From NCBI RefSeq assembly GCF_900116235.1, contig NZ_FPAA01000003.1:186001-250000 (forward strand): a stretch of DNA of 64,000 bases, given 5' to 3'. Both the position numbers and the translations under genes were made by a program. Positions 23,518 to 30,710 of this stretch are shown here, piece after piece; within the stretch, counting starts at the first letter, position 1; each line of letters begins with the position of its first letter. The stretch comes from Marininema halotolerans. GTDB lineage: Bacteria > Bacillota > Bacilli > Thermoactinomycetales > DSM-45169. The notes beneath the pieces are model-generated. The model had not been told where the DNA came from. It was given only the letters and a program-made list of their open reading frames with translations, and did not search any database.

Positions 23518-24984
23518 ATGAGCGATCAAAAAAAGAATGAAAAAGGCATTACCCCACAATCAGAAAACTTTTCACGTTGGTATATTGATGCCATCCGTAA
23601 AGCGGATTTAATGGATTATACACCCGTGCGTGGTTGCATCGCCTTTAAACCGGATGGGTTTGAGTTATGGGAACGCATTCAGTCTAAAATGGATCAACGA
23701 TTTAAAGAGACGGGGCATCGAAATGCTTATTTCCCGATGCTGATACCCGAGTCTTTTTTTCAGAAAGAGAAGGAGCACGTAGAAGGCTTTAATCCCGAGT
23801 TACCCTGGGTAACGGAAGCAGGGAGTGAAAAGCTGGAGGAACGCCTAGCGCTTCGCCCTACTTCTGAAACGATGATTGGTCATTTATATAGCCAATGGAT
23901 TCAAAGCTATCGGGATTTACCTGTCTTAATTAATCAATGGGCCAATGTTTTTCGTTGGGAAAAAAGAACCTTGCCATTTTTGCGTACATCGGAGTTCTTG
24001 TGGCAAGAAGGTCATACCGCCCATGCTACCGAGCAAGAAGCGCGGGAAGAGACGATGCAGATGCTACAAATTTATCAGGAAGTGGTGGAACAAGAACTCG
24101 CCATACCCGTCTGGATGGGACAAAAGACGCCGAGTGAACGGTTTGCAGGGGCGATTGATACGTATTCCATCGAGGCGATGATGAAGGATGGAAAGGCGGT
24201 ACAGGCGGGTACCTCTCATTATTTAGGGGAGAATTTTGCAAGGAGCTTTGAGATTCAATTCCTTGATCGAGATAACCAACAAAAGTATGTACATACCACT
24301 TCGTGGGGAACATCTACACGCCTAATTGGTGCGATGATTATGGTTCACGGCGATGATCAAGGGTTAGTAATACCACCGCGTATGGCACCAACTCAACTGG
24401 TAATGATTCCTGTAGGGCCAGGGAAATTACGTGAGAAGGTGATGGAGAAATTTGATCCACTTTATGACCAACTGAAGGCGGGTGGTATACGTGTTCGAGC
24501 GGATTTGCGAGATGAGACGCCGGGCTGGAAGTTTAATGAGTGGGAGCTACGGGGGGTACCTCTTCGACTTGAAATCGGGCCGCGGGATGTGGATAACAAT
24601 CAGGTGATTCTGGTGCGGCGCGATACTGGAGAAAAAATAACCGTCGGACTGGATCGTGTAGTTGAGCATGTTGAGGAACTGTTGGTTCATATTCAGAAAA
24701 CCATGGTTCAAAGAGCAGTTGCCTTCAGAGATAAGCACTCCCATTTTACAGTGGATACCCTGGATGATTTAAAAGCCCATATTGTTCATCAGGAAAATGT
24801 AGGTGAGATAGCAGGTTGGGTATTAGCAGGTTGGTGTGGAGAAGAAGAGTGTGAATCACAGGTGAAGGATGAAACAAAATTTACTTCCCGTAATATTCCC
24901 TTTGATGCACCTATGGAAAAGAAGAAATGCATCGTTTGTGCTAAGGAATCCAAATATACCGTCTGGTTTGGGCGGGCGTACTAA
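23518..24984 (+). CDS. proS: Prolyl-tRNA synthetase, class III short (archaeal/eukaryote-like) form
   Basis: 488 residues, charging tRNA-Pro in the cytoplasm. Class II motifs are visible: RPTSETMIGHLYSQW, NVFRWEKRTLPFLRTSEFLW with motif 2, and HGDDQGLVIPPRMAP leading to the anticodon domain. There is no editing INS domain, so the length matches ProS type 3. The C-terminus has a zinc-like Cys set (WCGEEECE and KKCIVCAKE) and ends WFGRAY, typical of this class. ATG 23518 is nine bases after AGGAG. Bacillus cereus group strains carry this form in addition to the long bacterial one. Regulated by the upstream T-box. Confidence 0.95.
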   Translation: MSDQKKNEKGITPQSENFSRWYIDAIRKADLMDYTPVRGCIAFKPDGFELWERIQSKMDQRFKETGHRNAYFPMLIPESFFQKEKEHVEGFNPELPWVTEAGSEKLEERLALRPTSETMIGHLYSQWIQSYRDLPVLINQWANVFRWEKRTLPFLRTSEFLWQEGHTAHATEQEAREETMQMLQIYQEVVEQELAIPVWMGQKTPSERFAGAIDTYSIEAMMKDGKAVQAGTSHYLGENFARSFEIQFLDRDNQQKYVHTTSWGTSTRLIGAMIMVHGDDQGLVIPPRMAPTQLVMIPVGPGKLREKVMEKFDPLYDQLKAGGIRVRADLRDETPGWKFNEWELRGVPLRLEIGPRDVDNNQVILVRRDTGEKITVGLDRVVEHVEELLVHIQKTMVQRAVAFRDKHSHFTVDTLDDLKAHIVHQENVGEIAGWVLAGWCGEEECESQVKDETKFTSRNIPFDAPMEKKKCIVCAKESKYTVWFGRAY

Positions 24985-24995
24985 AGCGTAGGTGA

Positions 24996-25035
24996 GATAA
25001 AGAAGAGACCTTCCATGGAAGGTCTCTTCTTTATC
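24996..25035. terminator. Bidirectional terminator between proS and the TM2 gene
   Basis: GATAAAGAAGAGACCTTCC and its reverse complement form an almost perfect stem, giving T-rich tails on both strands for the two convergent genes. Confidence 0.9.
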
Positions 25036-25354
25036 ATGCAGATTGTGGCTGTTGGTTTGCTCGAATTTGTGAAATGATTTCAAGTTCCAACTGGGTGTTC
25101 TTTTCATCAATTCGTTTGCCAATAAAAAAGACATCAATTAGGGGCCAAAGAAAAAGAGTCAGCCAGCCAAAAAAGAGCATCGCTACGGCATAGCCTGTAT
25201 CACCAAGGTAGAAGCGATGTGCCCCAAAAGTAGACATAAAGATCCATAGTAGATACATGACCACTTTGCTTTTTTTCCGCATTTCTAGTTCGCCGTGTAG
25301 CATTTGCAACTGATCGGGTGTTAATTGTTGCTTTAATTGAATGTTATTATCCAT
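25034..25354 (-). CDS. TM2 domain-containing membrane protein
   Basis: 106 residues. The TM2 pattern is clear: KSKVVMYLLWIFMSTFGAHRFYLGDTGYAV (shown as three blocks in the protein, with the conserved GAHRFYLG turn) followed by a second hydrophobic helix and WPLIDVFFI. Two charged flanks suggest both ends face the cytoplasm. Function of TM2 proteins in bacteria is not well defined. It ends at a terminator shared with proS. Confidence 0.88.
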   Translation of the reverse strand: MDNNIQLKQQLTPDQLQMLHGELEMRKKSKVVMYLLWIFMSTFGAHRFYLGDTGYAVAMLFFGWLTLFLWPLIDVFFIGKRIDEKNTQLELEIISQIRANQQPQSA

Positions 25355-25849
25355 GATGAACCCTGCCTCATATAAAATTTTTGAGTTTTTCTCCTCACAT
25401 ATTTACTGAACTTTGTGGGATATATCGATACAGCATGCAGCAGATCGTTTTATTAATATCTATAAATGATTTCGTTGCTGAATGGTGAGTAAGTATCAAA
25501 GGACTATACTAGTCTACAAACCATTCCCATTCAAAGAATAATAGAGCATCTGCGTACAAAAAACCAAACAAAGATCAGTTAATCGATGGGAAGATCCCTC
25601 TTTCTTAGAATAAAGGTGAAGCCATCTTATTATACCAAAAATTGTTCGGGTTTTGTCTGTTTACCAGTGATTTTGTCGAAAAAAATTGAAACTCAAATTA
25701 ATTAGTCAAAAAAACCCAATTAATAGATGGTAGTTTACAAATGTGTCGCCAGGGAAACTTGTAAAAATGCTTTTAAAAGGAGGTAGTTTGTGTTAAAAAT
25801 TAAATAACAGATGCCACTCGGCATGTGACGTACTAACTAAGGAGTGATT
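25355..25849. other. Intergenic region with a possible five-codon leader
   Basis: Mostly AT-rich. At 25776-25783 AAAAGGAGG is followed by GTG TTA AAA ATT AAA TAA (25790-25807), a possible MLKIK leader. A short hairpin ATGCC/GGCAT lies at 25811-25824, just before the next gene's ribosome site. Confidence 0.35.
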
Positions 25850-25852
25850 ATT

Positions 25853-26044
25853 ATTCCAGGCGCACAACAACCGGAGATTGATTGGGTAAACCAATTGATC
25901 ATCCCACTCGGAGCAGATTTAGGAGTATTTATTTTAAAAGCCCTTGTCGTGGCATTACTTGCTTCATGGGTACTCAAAAAATACGTTCAACCGCTATTTA
26001 AAAGTAATCGTGAGCATGAAAAGACTGAAAAAGTCGATGAATAA
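25853..26044 (+). CDS. Small single-span membrane protein, possible ATT start
   Basis: About 63 residues: a short polar start (PGAQQPEIDWVNQLIIP), one hydrophobic helix (VFILKALVVALLASWVLKKY) and a charged tail ending EKTEKVDE. AAGGAG at 25839-25844 is 5-8 bases before ATT codons at 25850 and 25853; the GTG at 25844 overlaps the ribosome site. Holin-like size and topology, but no family recognised. A perfect terminator follows. Confidence 0.55.
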   Translation: MPGAQQPEIDWVNQLIIPLGADLGVFILKALVVALLASWVLKKYVQPLFKSNREHEKTEKVDE

Positions 26045-26045
26045 G

Positions 26046-26087
26046 AAGATAAAAACAAGCCATGGCGACATGGCTTGTTTTTATCTT
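26046..26087 (+). terminator. Strong perfect terminator
   Basis: AAGATAAAAACAAGCCATG and its exact reverse complement flank GCGA; T-rich on both strands, so it may also end minus-strand transcripts from 26136. Confidence 0.92.
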
Positions 26088-26135
26088 TCTGGACATTTGA
26101 TTTTCTGCCCGTATTTTTTTGTCATCAGCAGTCTC

Positions 26136-26273
26136 TTACGTACCTGTTGGGTCACTATCGGAAAAGTCGGTCAGGATGGTCAAGGTGGGGACGTGAGTGG
26201 TGATGAATGGATAACTACCGATAGAGAATAAAAGAGTCAAAATACCAAAGAGGAGTTGGATTTTCTTCCTCAA
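26136..26273 (-). CDS. Putative secreted signalling-peptide precursor (RRNPP-type propeptide)
   Basis: 45 codons starting at TTG, six bases after GGAGG, where the ribosome site lies in the last codons of the upstream regulator gene and the start overlaps its TGA. The product begins MRKKIQLLFGILTLLFSIGS, a Sec-type signal sequence, and ends in a polar tail (LTILTDFSDSDPTGT). Size, export signal and overlap with an HTH/TPR regulator match PapR, NprX and Phr-like precursors. The mature peptide would probably be a 5-8 residue piece of the tail. The function is inferred from layout only. Confidence 0.72.
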   Translation of the reverse strand: MRKKIQLLFGILTLLFSIGSYPFITTHVPTLTILTDFSDSDPTGT

Positions 26274-27583
26274 AAGCGTCCTCCTAACGTATTCAGTTGT
26301 AGTTGTACTTCATACATATTACGTATATGTTTTTGAAATTCCACTTCATCGATTTCTTCCCAACATTGAGCGAGCCGTAACAATGCTTGGTATTCCTTTT
26401 CTTTAAGGTGATGTTGGTTGCAGAGTTCATAGCAGTATTGATAGTGGGGAATTGCTTCATTAATTTCTCCTTGGAGGCGGTAATAATCTCCCAAGGTATG
26501 TAAGGCGTAAGTTAGACGCGGAATATCATTGTATTCCTTCCCAATTTGTACCGCCTTTTCAATAACGATATGGGCTTCTTCCCACGCATTTAATTGAATA
26601 TATAAAACACCGAGACGAGCATAGGTGATAATAAATTTATGTTTACTGGATAAAAAGTCTTCTAATTCAATGGCACGACTAAAGCAGGTCTTTGCTGCAT
26701 CCCAATCTTCGCCATCCATATGAACACTACCCAGGACGGTCCATAAATCATACATCAAGTTGTAATTGGTATTTCGCCGCGCTTTTTCTAATCCCTCGGT
26801 AGCATAATAGATTGCGTCCTCGTAGACTTTAGAGCGACGTAGTAATTCAGAACGTAACCAATAGAAGGTAAGTACCATATTGGACTCATCCATCTGATGA
26901 AGATGGTCCCACACCGATTCGACGACACGCATGCTTTCGCCAATTCGACCGAGCCTCTCTAAATAGACGGCTTTATTTTGCTTTAATACAAATTGAACAT
27001 AGGGACGTTGACCCTGGGGATCAAAGGAATTGATGCCGTTTTCCGTATACTTTAAAGCACTATCCAAATCATTTTGATAATAGCTACAAAGTCCTAATTC
27101 AGCCAAGGAGGCGGCTTCGATATTGTGGGCGGGGTCGCCTTGATTTGTTAACTGAATGGCTTTAAAGAGAATGCGTTCAGCTCGCTTCCAGTTCTTTTTT
27201 TGGATATGGCATTTCCCAATGAGATAATACACGGTGCTCGCATAAGGATGGGTGTCATCGATGGTAAGTTGTTCCAAGGATTGCAGTGCTTTATCAGAAT
27301 GTTGCGTTGCGCACATGGATTCGATGGATAACAATTGAAAGCTGAGGTCCTGATGTTCTTTTTGTTCTTTCAGGATAAGGTCAGGAAGGTTATGTATATC
27401 AATGTTTAATTTACTTAACAAGTAGTGGGCTTTTTTCATACTCACATGGGTAACACCACGCTCAATATTACTAATGGTAGCTGGCGATATATTTTCATCG
27501 GCTAGATCTTCAAGACGTAAGCCACGTTCTTTACGTACCTTACGAATGATTTCACCAATTTCATGAATATCTAATGGATTCAT
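26270..27583 (-). CDS. HTH_3/TPR transcriptional regulator, RRNPP-like
   Basis: 437 residues. Residues 1-65 form an XRE helix-turn-helix (IGEIIRKVRKERGLRLEDLA, then ISPATISNIERG). The rest is made of TPR helix pairs (YLIGKCHIQKKNWKRAERIL, ALKYTENGINSFDPQGQRPY, WTVLGSVHMDGEDWDAAKTC), about eight to nine units. The architecture is that of NprR/PlcR/AimR-type peptide receptors. It likely binds DNA as a dimer and responds to an imported oligopeptide; the small secreted-peptide gene overlaps its 3' end. It lies ~620 bases from the TOMM precursor gene, divergently. Confidence 0.85.
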   Translation of the reverse strand: MNPLDIHEIGEIIRKVRKERGLRLEDLADENISPATISNIERGVTHVSMKKAHYLLSKLNIDIHNLPDLILKEQKEHQDLSFQLLSIESMCATQHSDKALQSLEQLTIDDTHPYASTVYYLIGKCHIQKKNWKRAERILFKAIQLTNQGDPAHNIEAASLAELGLCSYYQNDLDSALKYTENGINSFDPQGQRPYVQFVLKQNKAVYLERLGRIGESMRVVESVWDHLHQMDESNMVLTFYWLRSELLRRSKVYEDAIYYATEGLEKARRNTNYNLMYDLWTVLGSVHMDGEDWDAAKTCFSRAIELEDFLSSKHKFIITYARLGVLYIQLNAWEEAHIVIEKAVQIGKEYNDIPRLTYALHTLGDYYRLQGEINEAIPHYQYCYELCNQHHLKEKEYQALLRLAQCWEEIDEVEFQKHIRNMYEVQLQLNTLGGRF

Positions 27584-27741
27584 AAAATTCCTCCCACCTT
27601 ATCCCTAGTGAATACTCATAGTTTAACCTAAGAAGAGGGATTGAAAAAGGATTACGAGGTCGAGATAAAAATCAACATCAATGACGATGGTCTTGGATTC
27701 ATGATAGGATTGGAATAGCGTTGAAAAAGGAGGATGTTGTG

Positions 27742-27936
27742 ATGCATCTACCTACTATTCAAGGGATTATTTTGATTTCGCTGGTTGCTCTTCTTCTTTT
27801 TGGACCCAAAAAGTTACCTGAGCTCGGACGCTCTGTAGGGAAAACTTTACGGGAATTTAAATCAGCGACCTCTAGCATGTTAAATGACGAAGATCCGAGG
27901 ACGGGTGAACGGAAAAGCGACGAAGGTAAAAACTAG
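27742..27936 (+). CDS. tatA: Sec-independent protein translocase TatA
   Basis: 64 residues from ATG 27742, eight bases after AAGGAGG. The TatA pattern is complete: a short N-terminus, one membrane helix, the [20 protein letters not shown] amphipathic helix and a polar tail. It forms the pore part of the twin-arginine export system. No tatC is adjacent. It is divergent from the HTH/TPR regulator. Confidence 0.92.
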   Translation: MHLPTIQGIILISLVALLLFGPKKLPELGRSVGKTLREFKSATSSMLNDEDPRTGERKSDEGKN

Positions 27937-27967
27937 GGATCGATGGAGTGTTGGTATTGCAATCAGG

Positions 27968-28035
27968 ATGCGTATGAGAGAGGCGAGAACGTTGGTGAAT
28001 GAACCCACTCGCTGATTCCATACGTATTTTTTGTA
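27968..28035 (+). terminator. Possible terminator after tatA
   Basis: Long hairpin: ATGCGTATG pairs with CATACGTAT and an inner GCGAG/CTCGC helix extends it; T6 follows. Confidence 0.5.
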
Positions 28036-28123
28036 TTTTGTTTCGAATCTTCCCATGCAGAATAGGATCTTTAAATATAGCTTGCCCCTGGAAAAATAGC
28101 TATCCCGGCTCATAAGTATCAAT

Positions 28124-28195
28124 TATCTAGATAATTGGGGGGGTGAAGTGACGGCGAGGAGGTTGAAGAGTAGAGCTGACGATCAGCTTTTTTTG
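28124..28195 (+). promoter_or_regulatory. Leader with palindrome and attenuator-like hairpin before the TOMM precursor gene
   Basis: A perfect palindrome AATTATCTAGATAATT lies at 28124-28139 and could bind a dimeric regulator. At 28174-28188 AGCTGA-CGA-TCAGCT forms a stem followed by a seven-T run, that is, a terminator signature, and the precursor's G-rich ribosome site starts directly behind it. Transcription of the precursor could be set by read-through here. Confidence 0.55.
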
Positions 28196-28206
28196 GGGGG
28201 ATAGAA

Positions 28207-28638
28207 ATGGATGACTTTAAAAAAGATCTACAAGAGCTAAGTATTAATGAATTTTCGCAAAGTGATGCAATTCCATGGGATTATGACGATCCGAATCATC
28301 CTGAGGTCGCGCAACGATGTGGTGGCTGTGCTCGGTGTGCAGGGGGTTGCGGTGCTCGGTGTGCGGGTGGTTGTGGTGCCCGATGTGGCGGATGCGGCGG
28401 AGGACGGTGCGCTCCCTGTGCTGGCCCATGTGGAGGTCGTTGTGCTGGTGCATGCGGTGTTCGCTGTGCGGGGGCCTGTGGTGTCCGCTGTGCGGGCTGT
28501 GTGGGTTGTGTGGGCTGTGTGGGCTGTGCTGGTTGCGGCGGCGGCTGTGGCGGATGCGGCGGTTGCGCTGTGCCGTTACCTGTCCCGGTTCCATTGCCTG
28601 CGTACCCACCGTATCCTTATCCTTACTTGGTGCCTTAA
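28207..28638 (+). CDS. TOMM precursor peptide, heterocycloanthracin-like (thiazole bacteriocin)
   Basis: 143 residues behind GGGGGG. Residues 1-36 are an acidic leader (MDDFKKDLQELSINEFSQSD, then AIPWDYDD). Residues 37-120 are the core: 24 Cys separated by two to four residues, nearly all Gly, Ala, Arg, with repeats such as RCAGGCGA and CVGCVGC; no Ser or Thr occur, so only thiazol(in)es can form. Residues 121-143 are a Pro/Tyr tail (AVPLPVPVPLPAYPPYPYPY). The leader and Cys-Gly core match the heterocycloanthracin/sonorensin class, whose cyclodehydratase genes follow. Export genes are not seen here. Confidence 0.9.
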   Translation: MDDFKKDLQELSINEFSQSDAIPWDYDDPNHPEVAQRCGGCARCAGGCGARCAGGCGARCGGCGGGRCAPCAGPCGGRCAGACGVRCAGACGVRCAGCVGCVGCVGCAGCGGGCGGCGGCAVPLPVPVPLPAYPPYPYPYLVP

Positions 28639-28663
28639 AACGAAACGGGTGGATACTGAGCTG

Positions 28664-28707
28664 AGCATTTCATTGCCAATCTTTCTTGGTAATGAAGTGC
28701 TTTTTTC
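28664..28707 (+). terminator. Terminator between precursor and TOMM enzyme genes
   Basis: AGCATTTCATTGCCA and TGGTAATGAAGTGCT pair with two mismatches around a short loop, then T6. It would let the precursor message accumulate above the enzyme message. Confidence 0.75.
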
Positions 28708-28796
28708 TCGTGGTAAGCAAGTGGACGGTAGAAGATACATAAAATGGACGGGAGAGGATCGATTCGGATTTTGAATGATAGCAAGGAGGAATGGGA

Positions 28797-30710
28797 ATGG
28801 CGAGCTTGCAATCTTCCACACGTCTCAAGATGAATAAAGATACGTTTGTTCTTCCAGATGCCCAGGGCGGAGTCTATATTCGAAATAATCGCTGTTCTTT
28901 TCGGTTAGATGGTGGGATGATCGCGCAATGGATTGAAAAATTAATTCCGGTTTTTAATGGCAAGGAACCATTGGGCGAGATAACCGCAGGATTGCCTAAG
29001 GCTCATCAGGAACGCGTGTATCAGATCGCAAACATGTTATACAACCAGGGTATGGCAAGGGATGTAAGTCAAGAAACACCCCACCAGTTATCTGAGAAAG
29101 TCATGAATGCCTTTGCTTCACAACTGGCTTTTTTAGATGCTGCTGTGGGAGACTCTGGGGCCTCTCGTTTTGAAAGTTACCGCCAAACAAAGGTATTGCT
29201 TATGGGTGAAAGTTCGTTGATGACGGCGGTGATTGATGCGTTGTGGCAATCGGGTCTCCCTCATGTCCATACCTGTGTGACCCATGAAGATCCGTTGGAT
29301 GAAGAGAGAATGGCGGAACTGAAATCCCAGGCTTTACTCATGGATCCATCGATTACACACACGGAGCTCTCCCTTGACAGAAAGGATCAGTCAAGCTGGG
29401 AAGAACTTATCAAGTCATTTGATGTCGTTCTCTATGTGGCACGAGAAAATGGCTTGGATCAATTACGCCATTTACAATCCATATGTAAAAAAGAGCATAT
29501 CGCATTGTTACCAGGCATTTGCTCCAATAACCTTGTTTGGGTGGGTCCCTGGATGGATGGTGTAGCGATAGGGTGCTGGGAGTCAGCTTGGCGGCGTATT
29601 CACCGTCAAGAGTGGGAAGAAGGAATTTCCTGCACAGATACCTCCACGATCAGAGGCGTCCTCGGACATGTGATGGCATTTACCTGCTTTAAAGAGATCA
29701 CACAATCCAATGAACTAAAACCCCACAACGCAATCTTTCTCCATCGAGGGGAATCGATGGAGAGCAATTGGTACCCTACTTTCCTTCACCCAGAAGTAGT
29801 AGGGAGTGAACCCGTTAAAAAAGTGACTAAGGCGTGGTGGATAGCGGAAAGAAGTGAAGAGGATCGGAATGAAGAGGCGATGTTTCTTGCCTTTGCCGAT
29901 TGGTCCTTACCCGTCACAGGTATTTTTCGATCCTGGGAAGAGGGAGCACTTCGTCAACTTCCTCTCGCTCAATGTAAGATTCAAGTCATGAATCCACTGT
30001 CTGAAGGTCCGGCGGATCCGTTACCTGAGAGCATCAGTGTGGGGATTACTCATCGAGAAGCACGAAAGGAAGCGGGCTTATACGGGATCGAAGCCTATGT
30101 TTCTCAATGGATGAAAGCGAGAAATCACGAGAAACAGGTTACCGGATTGGGTGCGGGTCGCACGTTGTCAGAGGGTGTGTGCCGTGGTTTGCAAAAATGC
30201 CTGGTGAACAGGTGGAAAAGTAGCTTAGAGAAGCAACTTCCTACGATTTCATTGCTACGTTTGGGTGCGATGGAGGATCGAGAGTGTCGGTTTTATTTAG
30301 AAGCATGGTCAAGCAGAGGAGAGCTTCCTCGATTCGGTCTGGGTGAGGAGGTTTGTGGCTTTCCTGTCATCTGGGTGGGGGATCATGACACATGGTATGG
30401 CAGCGTAGGACTTCATAAATCCTTTGCTTTAAAACGAGCGTTACGATTTGCACTCGGGGCTCAGCAACATCCAGACGCCAATTTTACTGAAGAAGGTGTA
30501 CGGGTTTCAAAGGTGAACCTTCGTGAAGGTTCACCGCAACAGCTGGAAGTGTCAATGGGGATGAGGGAAGTGGATTACCTCCCAGCTGCACGTGAGATAT
30601 TGCAACAAAATCAACAACATCTCAAGGTTGTCGATTGGACCGTAGAGCCTTTTATCAAGCAAGGATTGGCTGGTGTCTTTGGAGTATCGTTGGTTGAGGA
30701 GGGAGATTGA
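28797..30710 (+). CDS. ThiF-like TOMM maturation protein (putative thiazole-containing bacteriocin maturation protein)
   Basis: 637 residues from ATG 28797, eight bases after AAGGAGG (ATG 28791 is too close). It lies between precursor and YcaO genes, as the ocin-ThiF-like family does in heterocycloanthracin clusters. A Rossmann-like segment (TKVLLMGESSLMTAVIDALW and later LDQLRHLQSICKKEHIALLP) resembles E1/ThiF ATP-binding cores, but the E1 catalytic set is not obvious, so it may be a precursor-recognition or scaffold subunit. The C-terminal half is unique to this family. It ends next to the YcaO gene. Confidence 0.8.
   Translation: MASLQSSTRLKMNKDTFVLPDAQGGVYIRNNRCSFRLDGGMIAQWIEKLIPVFNGKEPLGEITAGLPKAHQERVYQIANMLYNQGMARDVSQETPHQLSEKVMNAFASQLAFLDAAVGDSGASRFESYRQTKVLLMGESSLMTAVIDALWQSGLPHVHTCVTHEDPLDEERMAELKSQALLMDPSITHTELSLDRKDQSSWEELIKSFDVVLYVARENGLDQLRHLQSICKKEHIALLPGICSNNLVWVGPWMDGVAIGCWESAWRRIHRQEWEEGISCTDTSTIRGVLGHVMAFTCFKEITQSNELKPHNAIFLHRGESMESNWYPTFLHPEVVGSEPVKKVTKAWWIAERSEEDRNEEAMFLAFADWSLPVTGIFRSWEEGALRQLPLAQCKIQVMNPLSEGPADPLPESISVGITHREARKEAGLYGIEAYVSQWMKARNHEKQVTGLGAGRTLSEGVCRGLQKCLVNRWKSSLEKQLPTISLLRLGAMEDRECRFYLEAWSSRGELPRFGLGEEVCGFPVIWVGDHDTWYGSVGLHKSFALKRALRFALGAQQHPDANFTEEGVRVSKVNLREGSPQQLEVSMGMREVDYLPAAREILQQNQQHLKVVDWTVEPFIKQGLAGVFGVSLVEEGD

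Noticed and set aside
28244..28664. Alternative long frames over the TOMM precursor (a His-rich minus-strand frame and Trp/Cys/Arg-rich plus-strand frames)
   Set aside because: They arise from the low-complexity Cys/Gly codons of the precursor; none has a ribosome site or fits the cluster.
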